NCBI GenBank assembly: GCA_037074705.1
Contig: CM073593.1
Span: 108,564,238 to 108,628,237, forward strand
Direction of reading: 5' to 3'
DNA: 64,000 nt
Source: Zhengitettix transpicula
Taxonomy: Eukaryota; Arthropoda; Insecta; Orthoptera; Tetrigidae
Shown: positions 1 through 10,640 of the stretch, in pieces
Numbering within the stretch: position 1 is the first letter of the stretch
Layout of the letters: each line of letters begins with the position of its first letter
Notes under the pieces: model-generated
Seen by the model: the letters and a program-made list of their open reading frames with translations, nothing else
Told to the model about the DNA's origin: nothing
Database searches by the model: none
Position numbers and translations under genes: made by a program

Positions 1-100
1 GTTGAATTTATAAAAGTAAACCCCCACGTTGGGCGCCAAAAATTTGGAAATACCACAATATATAGTTTAAACAAATGATCTCGGAGATGTAAAAAATATG

Positions 101-180
101 GACCGGAGCGGGAATCGAAACCCCAAGAGACCCCCCGCACAAGTGTTGTGTCTCTTTTACAAATTGAGCTACCTCGAGTC
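101..180 (-). pseudogene. tRNA-like sequence (tRNA pseudogene or SINE head)
   Basis: On the minus strand a 7-nt start (GACTCGA) largely pairs with the end (TCCGGTC). It has an A-box-like TAGCTCAATTTG and a B-box-like GGTTTCGATTCCC. The middle is longer than a normal anticodon arm plus variable loop, and no clean anticodon can be assigned. Likely a tRNA-derived retroposon head or a decayed tRNA. Confidence 0.5.
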
Positions 181-232
181 AAGAAGCATACAATGGATAA
201 GGGAGGCTCGCGCCTGGCTTCGGGGGGTGTCA

Positions 233-309
233 ACCCTGGTAGCTCAAAATGGAAAAAAAGAGCAACCACGTAGCGTGTGGAGGTCCCCTGTTCGAGACCC
301 GGTCTGGGA
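233..309 (+). pseudogene. tRNA-like sequence, Ala(AGC)-like
   Basis: A plus-strand cloverleaf can be drawn. The acceptor halves ACCCTGG and TCTGGGA pair at about 5 of 7 positions. The D-stem GCTC/GAGC is intact, and a CCAC/GTGG stem encloses a 7-nt loop with AGC in the anticodon position after U33. TGTTCGAGACC resembles a B box, but its T-stem is poor. Probably a pseudogene or SINE head. It sits 53 bp from the opposite-strand tRNA-like sequence at 101-180. Confidence 0.5.
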
Positions 310-1230
310 GAGATTTTCCCGTCCTTTTCCTGTAATTTAGTCTCTCTTTGGGTGAAACCATTGCGTCTGATCTTTAATTCTTCTTAGTTAAGTTTATAAA
401 AAATAATCCCCACATTGGGCGCCAAAATTTCTACCCTTTTGGAATTATAATTAAATAAGTTAAATATATTTACTTAAGGTTGACGTTGGGTCTCATAAAT
501 TGTCCTTTGTTGGTGTCTGGTATTTAGTTAAAGACATAAACGTAAGTCCCATAAATTATTTAGGATTGACATCCGCATGATAAAAATAGTCCACTAAATT
601 TATGACAGCAATCTCCACGTTGGTGGTCATAATTTCTACCGTGTTAGATTTTCAATGAGTAGTTTAAAGGTATTTAGTTAAGTTGATAAACGTAAGGTTT
701 CTAAGGGTATAGAATTCGTACTGTTGTAACTGGAAGATATTTAGTTGAATTAAAAAAAGGAACGTAAGTCACGTAAGTTAAATTATTTAGGATACATAAC
801 TGGAAAACTGCACAGTAAAGATAGTTAAATTTACAGAGGTAATCTCCACGTTGGGCGCCATAATTTCACCAATGTTACAGACACAAATGGACGCTAAAAA
901 GGTATGTAGTTAAATTTAATAATTAAAAAGTCGAGATGGGTTCAATAATATATACAACTTATCGTTTATAAAAGGAATCTCCACGTTGAGCGCCATAATT
1001 TCTCATATTTTCTACTCAGTTATTGGAAATCAAACAGATATGTTGTTAAATTTATTAATGAGGTTGGGTACAATAATTTGTACAACTTAGAATTTACAAA
1101 AAAATTGTAAAGGTATAAGGTTTAGCTAAATTTATGAACAGTAAGCCCCACGTTGGGCGCCAATAATTGGAATTCATTCGAATTTGGAAATGTAAGTTGA
1201 AATTTATAGTGGGTACTCCATTTTGGAAGC

Positions 1231-2210
1231 AAATAATTGACTGTAATGACCATTGCGAACCACTGAGCAATTAAAAGTGACCTTATGGAAAATTTCGCAA
1301 TGACCTCATAATCCAGGATTTCCCATCACTAATCCCGCTTCCAATTGTAGCAGTCAATCCCAATGTCGCACACACTCACACACACAAGTTTGCCCATGAC
1401 CCTTTCACTGGGAAATGTTTCAGGGGGTTGTGACAGTTGACCTTTCTGCGGTGACGTGCCTCGGTGGTGACCCTTCCAGGGGTTTGAACTACAAGGATTT
1501 CCTTCTGTGTCGTTTCCATTTTTTTTAAGGGTTTGGCTCGTGTTGTTGTGATGACGTCCAGTGTGTGTGTGTGGGGGGGGGGGGGGGTTACAGGACGCTT
1601 TTACCTTAAATGGCCACGGCACGTGCCCTCGCTCTTGACATTGGCCCGGGCTTTGCTTTGCTCCTCAGTGCCCATGCGCGAGAGCCACGCCCTGCCTCCT
1701 GCTCTCTCTCAGAGTTCACGCTCGCAAATACTACGCGGTCCATCCAGGCCCCAAACCCCCGGGTCCGAGGATCGGATCCACATCACACACACACGCAGCC
1801 TGGGGCGTAGAATAGCGCGCAATAAAATAGTTCCGTGTCGCGGGCGAGTCAACTCTTTAATTCTCTGATAAAGCTGAAATGTCAGGGCCGTCGATGGTCT
1901 CCTCTTCCCACTAAAATAACAGGTCACAGCAGTTTATGACGTATATTTTGTGAACTGGCAACCATGTGCTGGATCACATTTCAACTACTACGACGACAGG
2001 CCAACCTGCAATTCGTTTAATTCTCTTAAAACCTTAGGGGCGTGTGTGTGACCTCCGACCTATTATTCCGCGAGTTCCGGAACCTCGATGTAAGGTAAAT
2101 TTACTGGGACGAAGCAGAGAGAGAAAAAAACAGTATTTAAGCGACACAGAAAAGAGACGTGCAGGTGGAAGACCCACGGAATACAGTGGTTATTTAAATA
2201 ACTATCTTGG
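1231..2210. other. No gene seen; mixed-composition spacer
   Basis: Contains a GT microsatellite (about 1560-1572) running into a G run (about 1573-1587), a GC-richer stretch at 1600-1820, and no open frame with recognisable domains. Overlapping short open frames on both strands at 1530-1930 show no family resemblance. Confidence 0.6.
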
Positions 2211-2211
2211 T

Positions 2212-2890
2212 GGTCGGCGTTACCCGGGTTGTCATATAACCCCCGAGGTTGATTTTGCGTTATTTTTATGTAACGCCTCTCCAAAACCACCACCACCACC
2301 CCTAAGCGTGCTACTCTTCCATGCCGAAAGGGATTGAAATTATACAGAAACAAGATCGGTAGAAATAATATCAATCTAATTAACCCTTTAAAATATTTAT
2401 ACAACGCAGAATGCATGTTTAAAAATATCCACCGCCCCCCCCATCCCAACCCCGGGGGGTTTAAAAGCCAAGTTGGACATGCTAAGCAAACTCAGCGACA
2501 TACATAACCCCAGATTTGACTCCGATCTCGGTTGTATCCGTGGTATTTTCTTGTAACGCTTCTCCATCTCCACCCCTAACAGTGCTTCATGTAGTAACGG
2601 ATGGAAATTATACATAGATAACATCTGTAAAGACACTATCAATCTCTTTGACCTCTCAAATTATTTATACGACTTAAATATCGGCCGTTTCAGCATGTTT
2701 GAATATTTCCACCCCCGTCCCCCCTCTCCTGGAGGGGGTGGTAGACGTGGCTCACCCCGACAATATTTGTTTCATGGGACGTGTGTACAAAATTTGGTGA
2801 AATTTCCTTCACGGATGTAGTTTTTATATAAGGAAAAAACACACATACATACATACAAACAAACGTTCTTATTAGATAATAAACTGAAAA
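2212..2890 (-). mobile_element. Interspersed family C, copy 1
   Basis: Minus-strand copy of the element also seen at 9010-9692 (+) and 52917-53325 (-). Shared landmarks in order: a segment reading 'AAATTTCACCAAATTT', a block with CTACCACCCCC, then internal subrepeats with GGGGTGG...GCGTTACA, and a terminal block with CCCGGGTAACGCC near 2215-2230. This copy and 9010-9692 each carry about two subrepeats. It encodes no protein I recognise and I cannot name the class. A non-autonomous element is inferred. Confidence 0.6.
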
Positions 2891-4215
2891 TTGAGGTGAC
2901 AAAGCAATAAAATTATTTTCAAGATATCAGGACGTTTTACAGGTTATTCTTTGATGATTTAAATACCACACTGAAACGTTTCTGGAATCTTCGATGATAC
3001 TAAGAATAATAATTTTTTTTATCAGAAAAAATGCTACTCAGTTCTACATTACTCACTTTTGTTTTACAACAGTAATGCTGTAATAAACGTATTACATTTA
3101 TAAGAGGATAAGAAGAAGAAGAAGTAGGGGTATATCTTTGGGTTCGTTTTATCTTTGTTTTTGTTTAGTTGCTATGGTGTTGTGCTGGCGTCAGCAATAA
3201 GTTAATTAAGTTTATTTAATTTGTATACCCCACTATATATGTTCACATGACTTGAACCCCCCCCCTCCCAAGTTAAAAATATAATACTAATTAAAAAATG
3301 TTAAAAACAAGGATATTTATGTATAGATAATACAAAAAAAACTAATGTTGTAATAATTGCAGTTAATGAAGCACTTGCCCAGGACGAGGCGACTCGAGGT
3401 GCAGATTGTCGATGGCTGTGCGGGGGAGGTGGTGGTGGGGGGGGGCGATTTTTTTTTCTCTTCTCTGGCTACACAAGATACGATACGAAGTTAATGACCG
3501 GGAAAATAATTTCACCACAGAGAGACATTCTCGGATTCTACAGAAGGGAAAACCCGCCCAGACTTCACCCGATAGGATTTCACTTTCCTGTATCTTGTTT
3601 CCAACCGAAATATGAATCAATCAACAAAAAAATCAAGCAACCACCAACCCATTACTCCAGCGTCTCTGCTTACGGGAAGCAACCAAAATAAAATTAAAAA
3701 AAGAGTTTTCATTCATATTACACCAAGACAACTGCGCATGCGTGAGGTTCAGAGATGTTTGTAGACGAATAGGTCACGGTGTCTGTATGTCAACTTAATA
3801 ATAGTTATTAGAGAAAAGAGAGAGACACAAAATGGCCGATTAATAAACAGGTCAGCAGGATGTGCCAAAAAAAAAAAATTGAATGTACTGGGATTAGATC
3901 CCAGACTGTCCGCATCCCGAAGCACGCACTCCACACCTCTGAGACATTTGAATTTTCTACAGCGCTTTTAAGGCAGGTTTAAAAATTAATTTTAATAATT
4001 ATATTATAATTTAATATACTGGCAACTTGATTACGTCGAAAGCTTTATAATTCTAATTATCTGAAAAAATTTTATTTTTTAAATAAATAAATGTCCCACA
4101 AAATAAACCTAAAGCGATATGAAGTTTTTTTATGTGTCACCTGACGAAAGAAACAAACGCTGCAGAGTCGTCGATGCTGAGGTATCCCCCCCCGCCCTAG
4201 TTATCTCTTGAGAAT
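2891..4215. other. AT-rich spacer, no gene seen
   Basis: Contains a short GAA repeat near 3113-3126, several A/T homopolymers and C/G runs at 3250 and 3430. A tRNA-like patch at 3885-3950 is listed separately. Nothing else is recognisable. Confidence 0.6.
3885..3950 (-). pseudogene. tRNA-like patch
   Basis: On the minus strand GTGTGGAGTGCGTGC resembles an A-box/D-arm, and TGGGATCTAATCCCAG has the form of a T-arm with a 5-bp stem (TGGGA/TCCCA) but TCTAA in place of TTCGA. This suggests a mutated tRNA-derived sequence or SINE head. No acceptor stem was found. Confidence 0.35.
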
Positions 4216-4310
4216 ATATATTGTAATACCCAGTTAAGAAGGACACGAATTTTGTTCTTATTCCATCAGATTTGTTTACCAACTCAGACTGGGGATTCTT
4301 GAGTGGTTTG

Positions 4311-4320
4311 TATATAAAAG
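4311..4320 (+). promoter_or_regulatory. TATA-like box of the probable LTR
   Basis: TATATAAAAG lies about 90 bp inside the left end of the putative LTR. It is consistent with a U3 core promoter, judged only by sequence and position. Confidence 0.35.
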
Positions 4321-4559
4321 AAGATAATAATAAAATGATGGATAAGCGGCTCTTAGAGAAGGGGAGGACTATAATTGGACGTCTTAGAGCTAATGGTTTT
4401 GACAGACATCGGGACGGAACTCTAAAAGTATAATGACAGAAGTTTTATGGACATACAATTACATTAAAAGGAAATTATTATTTTAATTGTATTGAGTAGC
4501 TCTCGAAGCGTGAGAAAGGCAACAGCTGGTGTTTGTTTGACGAACGCGGAAATTCAAAA

Positions 4560-4770
4560 ACTGTGAAAAAAAGGGAATATTCTGGAGAGGCGGAGAGCAG
4601 ATAAAAGGAGTTGGACTGGAGTGTGGTGTGACACAGTTGGACAGGAGACCTCAAGGAAGTTGCACGTGAGGGTTGGAAGAAGATGGACGTGGAAACAGTT
4701 GGACTGGAGACCTAAGAGGAGTTGGATGTTAGATTTGAAAGGAGATGGACGTGGAGTGTGGTAGCAGAAT
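4560..4770 (+). repeat. Local short repeats inside the probable LTR
   Basis: The phrases AGTTGGACTGGAG, GGAGACCT and GATGGACGTGGA recur two or three times within about 200 bp, showing local duplication. Confidence 0.6.
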
Positions 4771-5321
4771 CTGTACGTGAAAGTCATAGTAGAGTGAAGT
4801 TCGAGTCAGCAGACGTCAGGAGAGATCATCTGATGGTAGGCCAAGCGAGGTGGCCCGAGAGTAATCAGTTGGACATCAGTCATCAACAGTCGGTAGGAGT
4901 TTCGTCGTGGAAATCTGTCTGCCAGCAGAGTTTGTTGTTTGGAGGAATATGTCGTGAGGGTAACGTCATCAAGAAGAGTGTGAGCGCAACCTGGTGCTCT
5001 TTAAGCCTGTATGAAGTCAGTGTGTGCTGGTGTGCGAGAGATCCAAATTGCATGGACCAGAGAGATTGTAAGTTTATTTTTTTCTGTATTCATAGTTGTA
5101 AATTGTTAAATAAGGGTAAAGAGTGAGATTTCGTTTTTCATTTATTTTAACTGCATTGTTTAACTGTAAATTTTGTGTTCCGTTTCCTTATCAACCCAGT
5201 AAAGACCCTGGGGTCTGATTTATTAAAATGTATTCTAGATTAATAAAATTGTTTTGTTGATAAAATTTAATAACGTGTTTAATTTAATTTCCCATACATA
5301 ATTATCTACAAGTGGGGTATT

Positions 5322-5322
<1 letters not shown>

Positions 5323-5378
<56 letters not shown>
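5323..5378 (+). repeat. (AT)n microsatellite
   Basis: An uninterrupted run of AT dinucleotides abuts the right end of the probable LTR. Confidence 0.95.
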
Positions 5379-5382
<4 letters not shown>

Positions 5383-5445
5383 TATTTAAATTTTTCGTTC
5401 CTTTCTCAGAGGCTATGATAATCTTCTCTGTATCGTTCCAACTTT

Positions 5446-5598
5446 GATCCTTAAACCATAGCCCGGAGGCGCCTAGTTAACCCTTGGCTGCCTTCCTCTA
5501 CCCTTCCGCATCCCCCATTTCAAATCTTTTCCTATACTATTAAAGTGGAGTTGCCGCCACGTAAATTACCCTCATGAAGCCTGATACACTAAAAAAAA
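5446..5598 (+). mobile_element. Retroposon family A, copy 10 (5'-truncated)
   Basis: Plus orientation. It contains the family phrases TTAACCCTTGGCTGCC, CCCTTCCGCATCCCCC, GGAGTTGCC and ACCCTCATGAAGCCTG, ending in an A run at about 5590. It lacks the 5' half of the family. Confidence 0.75.
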
Positions 5599-7130
5599 AA
5601 TATTTTTTTTAGGATATAGTTGGGCATACTGCAACCCAATTTCTCCATTATTCCGTTATTTGAAAACCTTCAAAGAAGAATAAGACCGCTTCCTTGTTAT
5701 TTCTACGAATAAACGTGTGAGTGACGTCACGTTACGTATTCTGCAGTGGTTAGTGGCGGAGGTGTCGAAGGTCCTCCACTACTGAAAGATTCATCCAGAG
5801 ATCAATGGGCCAAGGACGACGACGCTTGTGATGCACGTCGCTGAGCTTGTCCCACGTCCCACCCTGCAGACATCCCTCGGACAGCTCGTTCATTTATTCA
5901 GGCACGGCCTGGTAACTGAAATTACCATCACTGCGCGGATATTCTCATCCACTCACCCCCAGCGCGACCCTCAACGGACGGACAGCTGGAAAGGTTTATT
6001 ACTCATTCAACAAAATGCAATGTGAAATACGTGACCCGCGCCTAAAATTAACTCGTGGTAATTGCGTAAGTTAAATTGCAAATTAAAACCATTTAATGAC
6101 AGACACACAACTTTTTAAAAATATTTTAATTACGTTTCGATACATATATGTACCTTCTTCAGGTATTTTTTCAAAGTAATACTGTAAACAAACTCACACA
6201 ATAAAACGATTAATATTTTACAGACACCTTAATTAATTGATTGATTAAAACATTTCTCCCCGTCTCTTACTCTCCTTTTATGGTTATTTAATAACCCCCA
6301 AATAAGTGTGATATTTAGAGTCCCCCACACGTGTGAGGCTGTGATATGAGACAGGATTAACCAGTGTAATATTTTTTATTTCACGTGACTGTCTCTACTT
6401 TTCCCATCTTCAACAGTTGGTATCAGATTTTACTTTCCCTGTGACGTCAGGCTGTTTGCAGGCCGTGACGTGACAGGCCGGCACGTCACGTGACAGTGAC
6501 AGCAGCGAGTCTCCGCCTTGGCTGTTATTACGCGACGAAAGAATTGGGTTCAATGAGGAACCTGAGGACGTTGGAGTGAAAATAAAAAGCGTTTGTTCGT
6601 GTCAGTTGGAAGCCTCGCAGCTGTTGTTGCAGGTCCTTGCTTCGCGTGCGTCGGAGGATTAATTACTACGCGCATATGTGTCTGTCTGTCTTTGTGTGTG
6701 TGTGTGGAACTACAGCGAGCGTCAGATCAACACCAGTAGCGGAGGTGGAAGAGCAACCACTTGGCTTCACTTCAAGAAGACACACAAACAGAAATTTATT
6801 TAATAAAATAACACAACACTGGTGGAAACTGAGTAGAAAAATTACAGAAAATAAGACACGAAACCCCAGTTAATAAAAGGGGGAAAAAACATAGCCAACA
6901 TTCCCAGTAGTCAGGAAGAGAACTGGTCAAGAAACAGACCACATTTTGAGGCATGAAAGGGGTCTCGTTAAATATCTATCACCGGGGGTGAAAAGTGTGT
7001 TGGGTTAGAATAGAATAGAAAGGCCTTGGTAAGAGACTGCTGGGTGGCTTCAATAAACAACAGAGGTGAAAGGATTAGCGAAGGAGGATAAACCTGGCAG
7101 GTAGACGCTCACGCAAAACCAGTTAAGTGG
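5599..7130. other. Spacer with one hairpin motif, no gene seen
   Basis: Holds the hairpin motif at 6133-6163 and two TGACGTCA octamers (5722 and 6442). The stretch 6400-6620 is GC-richer with several CACGTGAC-type palindromes. A short GT run is near 6690. No gene recognised. Confidence 0.6.
6133..6163 (-). repeat. CTGANGA / stem / GAAAC hairpin motif
   Basis: Minus strand: CTGAAGA, then GGTACAT pairing with ATGTATC (7 bp, one G-U), then GAAAC. It can also be read as PEEGTYMYRNV. Both the hammerhead-type core and the peptide are intact here. No GUH cleavage triplet is evident downstream. Confidence 0.6.
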
Positions 7131-7131
7131 A

Positions 7132-7141
7132 ATTTACAATT
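7132..7141. repeat. Target-site duplication, left (family A copy 1)
   Basis: ATTTACAATT here is repeated exactly at 7706-7715 on the other side of the family A copy. Confidence 0.8.
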
Positions 7142-7152
7142 ATTTTTTTTTT

Positions 7153-7705
7153 GGGTGTAGACAGGCTATGTATAGGGTAATACACATAGTGGCAACTCCC
7201 CTCTTATAGCATAGGAAAGGGATTTGAAAGAAGGGATGCGGAAGGGTAGAGGAAGGTAGCCAAGGGTTAACTAGGGTCCCCCGGGCTATGGTTTAAGGAT
7301 CCTACCCGGCATTCGCCTAAAAGAAATGCACGACAAACCCTAGAAAAACCTGCATCAGGTAGGTCGGGCATTGGGTACTTGTTCCACGCCCTTCCCTGGA
7401 TGGCGGGAGAGGAGTTTGCTGTGGGGACGCAGCATTTCCTTCTCCGTGCCTCGACTAGTTTAGGAGACAGCTGGCCAACTATTCCAATGGGACTAGCGGA
7501 CAACTCTTACCGTATGCCCAAGGTCTGCGACCCCGGAACATAAACCTCTCAAAACAGGCCTCGGCTTGTGGGAACCTTAGTTCAAAAAGGGAGAGGAAAA
7601 AGTATCCGCAAAGGTAGCCCCTTCGTATCTCTCCTACAAGGTTCTACCTGCGAGAGAATATCCCTTGCAGGTACTGCCTGCGAGAGAATAGCCCTCGCAG
7701 GCCTT
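7153..7705 (-). mobile_element. Retroposon family A, copy 1 (long form)
   Basis: Near full-length copy in minus orientation. The plus strand begins with a T run (the A tail) followed by GTGTAGACAGGCTATG, and ends in the CCTGCGAG/CTCGCAGG hairpin that marks the 5' end. It is flanked by a 10-bp direct repeat. An open minus-strand segment of 78 codons (7503-7267) begins like those of copies 3 and 8 (S-P/I-IGIVGQL) but the frames diverge, so it is probably a decayed or chance frame. T-run/A-tail plus target duplication indicates reverse-transcription-based insertion. Confidence 0.85.
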
Positions 7706-8367
7706 ATTTACAATTTACCAGGTTCCTCTTTTAAATATTTATAAAATATTTTGTGTGTTGGTCTCACCTGCGACAATAAATTATTGTCGCCCGCACAGCT
7801 CTTGATGGGGTTTTTAAATCACCTGACGAATGCAACAAGGGATTACAGGAAAATAAAACTTGTTGTGGTGGTATTTTTGCGTAGTGTTTTGTCAATTAAT
7901 ATTGGGAAATTCTTATTCCATTGACTGTTTCTATGTGCTTTAATTCACGTAAACGAAGCTGAACTTGGAAAAATTTCGTATAATTCTTTTAAATCAGTCA
8001 TCTTTGATCATATGATAAAAAAATGTAGACAGTTAGGCTACGAAAACAAACAGAAAAATGAAAGAGAGAACAAGATGACGTCACCGGAAGAAGTCAATGG
8101 TACATTTAGGGCCACGGGACTGAGGCTGAATCAACCTCAATCAGAACTCCTTAAAAATGAAGGAAAGGTGCGCCCGCGGGGGGACAAGGCAACGTCGCCG
8201 AACAATCGCAGTTGTTTACAGCGAGTGTCCACGAACGCGGCAACTTCTTGTGTCTTGTTGTTTATCAAATCCTGACCGAAGATGATGGAACTGCAGCGGC
8301 CACGTTAATCCAATTAATTTCAACTCGTCCTGATCACGCGACGGCTGCACGAGTTGTTTGCGGGGCC

Positions 8368-8381
8368 GTCTCCATGGCGAC
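8368..8381 (+). promoter_or_regulatory. X-box-like site
   Basis: GTCTCCATGGCGAC resembles the RFX X-box consensus (two GTNNCC half-sites around CATGG). An identical copy is at 8850-8863. Functional use is unproven. Confidence 0.3.
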
Positions 8382-8849
8382 GCCGCCTGGACACGCTGTG
8401 GGACAGTCAAGGACTACTACAGTCGTCCTTACGAGTAGCCGGGGCTGAGATTAACTCACCCTCACACCCCCACACGGCAAGAAGGTGAATCAACCCCACC
8501 CAGAAATAAACAAATATGGCGGATCTCGTCTCCGCGGTCCTCTGGGTGAATGAGGAAGTTTTGCACGTGACGTCACCTCGCAGGAGTGGAGTGTTCGGTT
8601 CCCCCAGTGTCCCGCGACCTAGGTCTTCCTTCCCCGCCCCAGGACACGTCATCGTATCTGATGGAACATAAATGAACCTCTTCAACACCATCCATCGAGC
8701 CTACGTCATCCTCCGTGGGAAGGAAACATCCACCCCCCTCGTATACAGATCTGGATCTAGATACCAAAACATATGATTAATAATTTGCCTTGTTTGATAT
8801 TAATTGATCCGGGCTGTTACGGTCCAATATGGCCGACAGCTTTCTAATC

Positions 8850-8863
8850 GTCTCCATGGCGAC
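8850..8863 (+). promoter_or_regulatory. X-box-like site
   Basis: Second copy of GTCTCCATGGCGAC, 482 bp from the first. The flanks share little beyond the trailing GCC, so it may not be a recent duplication. Confidence 0.3.
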
Positions 8864-9009
8864 GCCTAACGTGCTGTAAACAACTCGGTCCACGCTTGCA
8901 TTCGTCGCGGGAACAGCCCGAAATAGTATTAATTTACCAAGTGGGTTGTTGAATGGTTTACGGACAGGATTAACATGGCCGCTGTAGTCCATAATCCATC
9001 TTCCGTCTA

Positions 9010-9692
9010 ATAAATAAAACAGTGTGTTTGTATGTCTGTGTGTGTTTGTGTTCCTTGTACAAATCTACACCCGTGAAGCAAATTTCACCAAATTTCGTAC
9101 ACGTGTTCCTCGCGATCAGGAAACAAACACTGTGGCGGTAAGACACGTCTACCACCCCCAGGAGCGGCGGAGGAAATATTCAAGCATGCTAAAACTGACA
9201 ATGTTTAAGTCTGATAAATGTTTTTAGACGTCAAATACATTGATAGTGTTTCTACCGATGTTATCTGAGTATGATTTCAACCCCATACAGAATGGGAAAG
9301 GAGCACCCTTAGGGGTGGAGGGGCGTTACAAGAAAATAACGCGAAAACAACCGAGATTGGAGTCAAATCCAGGGTTATGGATGTCGCTGACTATAATTAT
9401 CACTTCCAATTTACCATTTAACCCTCATGGCCGAGGGATACACGGGGGTGGAAACTTTGATACATGGAAACACGTCTGATATATGCGTTTGATAAATATT
9501 TTTCAGGGTTAGGGAAATTTATAGTATTTCTACCGATGTTGTTTGTGTATAATTTCAACCCCTTTTGGCCAAGGATAAGGGGATCACATTTAAGGTGGCG
9601 AGGCGCGTTAGATAAAAATAACGCAAAAGCAACATAGATTGGCGTCAAACCCGAGGTTATAGAAATATGACAACCCGGGCAACGCCGGGCAC
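9010..9692 (+). mobile_element. Interspersed family C, copy 2
   Basis: Plus-strand copy. It starts near an 'ACAAATCTACACCCGTG' phrase, continues with the CTACCACCCCC block, contains two related subrepeats (about 9240-9430 and 9520-9660) with GGGGTGG/GGCG(T/C)GTTA, and ends at AACCCGGGCAACGCCGGGC, a short inverted repeat. No protein recognised. Confidence 0.65.
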
Positions 9693-10190
9693 TCACCTAG
9701 AATAATAAAAGAAGGACGATTGCCGCGGGTTTCCTGTGCAAAGGCGATCGCGTGCTTATGTTGACGTCATCAGGTGGCGAGTTTGTCTATTGAGATCAAT
9801 TTCGTCATTTCAAGTATATGGATGGGCTTCTCAGTGTGTCCAGTCTCAGAACAAAAATGACAGCACCGAAAGTCGGTTCCAGTTTTTTTTTGACCGTCAA
9901 CGTTTCGTGGTAAACCCTAATTCTCGTGTATGTTGTGTTCCGTCCCAAGTTCCTTTTTCTCTGGTTGGTTTCTCAGACAACTGAATCGAGTGTCCCAAGG
10001 CCGAGCGAGGGATGGGGGATTTCCCATTCTTGTAGTGTTGCCACACCCATCACCTGCGGCGGGGTGAACCGTGGAAATAGGTGAAAGAGAGGAATGAATC
10101 ACGCAAGGCGCCATCTGGTGGACGGGAACCGAGGACCAGAGGCGGGAAAAAATATGGTGACCTTCCTCACGCTTCTTTACGTGGCTTAAA
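9693..10190. other. Spacer, no gene seen
   Basis: Contains TGACGTCA at 9762. Otherwise nothing recognisable. Confidence 0.5.
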
Positions 10191-10269
10191 ATTGATTCCA
10201 CGACCTGGAAAAGTACCTCTCATGGATTTCCCCGTGTCCGAGGATAATCTGAAAATTCCAGTACTGTAA

Positions 10270-10640
10270 ATAAATTTGTGACGGATTCAGTGGAAGAAGA
10301 GGATGGACAAGCCAAGCGACCAACAGAAAGACCTCCAATTGATCTCCCGCTGAGAAACGGACATCAAGAAGACACTGAGGACGAAATTGGGAACAGTCCA
10401 GAGCAAAAATCCAAATATATGGGGGATCGAGGATTTGAGTGGACCAAGTGGGCCGGGAACTGGACCGACAACCAAAGCGAACGACAGAAATTACCAAATT
10501 TGATCGCTCGTTGAGAAAAGCTGATCAAGAGGACACCGAGGACGAAATTATGACCAGTCCAGGGCAAAATTCAGAAATATTGGGTCGCAGATTTCAATCT
10601 GGTGGCTCAAACTATTTCCAGGGAAAATACCGCTGATGGA
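10270..10640 (+). repeat. Tandem duplication, about 161-bp units
   Basis: The phrase GAGGACGAAATT recurs with 161-bp spacing (ACGAAATT at 10381 and 10542), with surrounding similarity. Each unit is open in its own frame and reads QEDTEDEI..SP.Q.S. Several differences within the shared peptide are at third positions (GAA/GAG, ACT/ACC). A related ACGGATTCA phrase occurs at 10279 and 10690. It could be a duplicated exon remnant or non-coding repeat. No domain recognised. Confidence 0.5.

Larger units (their letters stand above)
1..1230 (-). repeat. Divergent satellite containing a tRNA-Lys primer-binding site
   Basis: Units of variable length (about 110-230 bp) share an AT-rich stretch followed by CCCCACGTTGGGCGCCA and then AATTTC. 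The core is seen near 21-38, 404-420, 614 (decayed), 845, 969 (one change) and 1145-1162. Read on the minus strand it is TGGCGCCCAACGTGGGG, the complement of the 3' end plus CCA of animal tRNA-Lys(CUU), which is an 18-nt retroelement primer-binding site. No LTR or gag/pol reading frame is visible. I infer a tandem array derived from an LTR/leader junction. Spacing is irregular, so independent insertions with shared flanks are possible but less likely. Confidence 0.7.
4222..5324 (+). mobile_element. Probable solo LTR (1,103 bp)
   Basis: The segment starts TGTAATACCC and ends GGGTATTACA, a 10-bp inverted terminus beginning TG and ending CA as in LTRs. It is flanked by ATAT on both sides (4218-4221 and 5325-5328), a possible 4-bp target duplication, though the right flank is an AT microsatellite. 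A TATA-like TATATAAAAG is at 4311-4320 and AATAAA at 5242-5247, in plausible promoter and polyadenylation positions. No primer-binding site or internal region adjoins it. A 134-codon open frame at 4722-5126 has no recognisable domain. A DNA transposon with short TIRs is the alternative. Confidence 0.55.
7716..9005. other. Spacer with X-box-like palindromes, no gene seen
   Basis: 8160-8760 is GC-richer and carries TGACGTCA at 8076 and 8569 and two identical GTCTCCATGGCGAC sites. Several short open frames overlap on both strands and none has a recognisable domain. Confidence 0.5.

Noticed and set aside
4722..5126. 134-codon open frame as a gene
   Set aside because: It lies entirely in the probable LTR, partly in local repeats, with no recognised domain.
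7267..7503. Conserved protein 'IGIVGQL..KLVEARRR' in family A copies
   Set aside because: Similarity reflects repeat identity. The frames diverge within 30 codons and carry stops and indels between copies.
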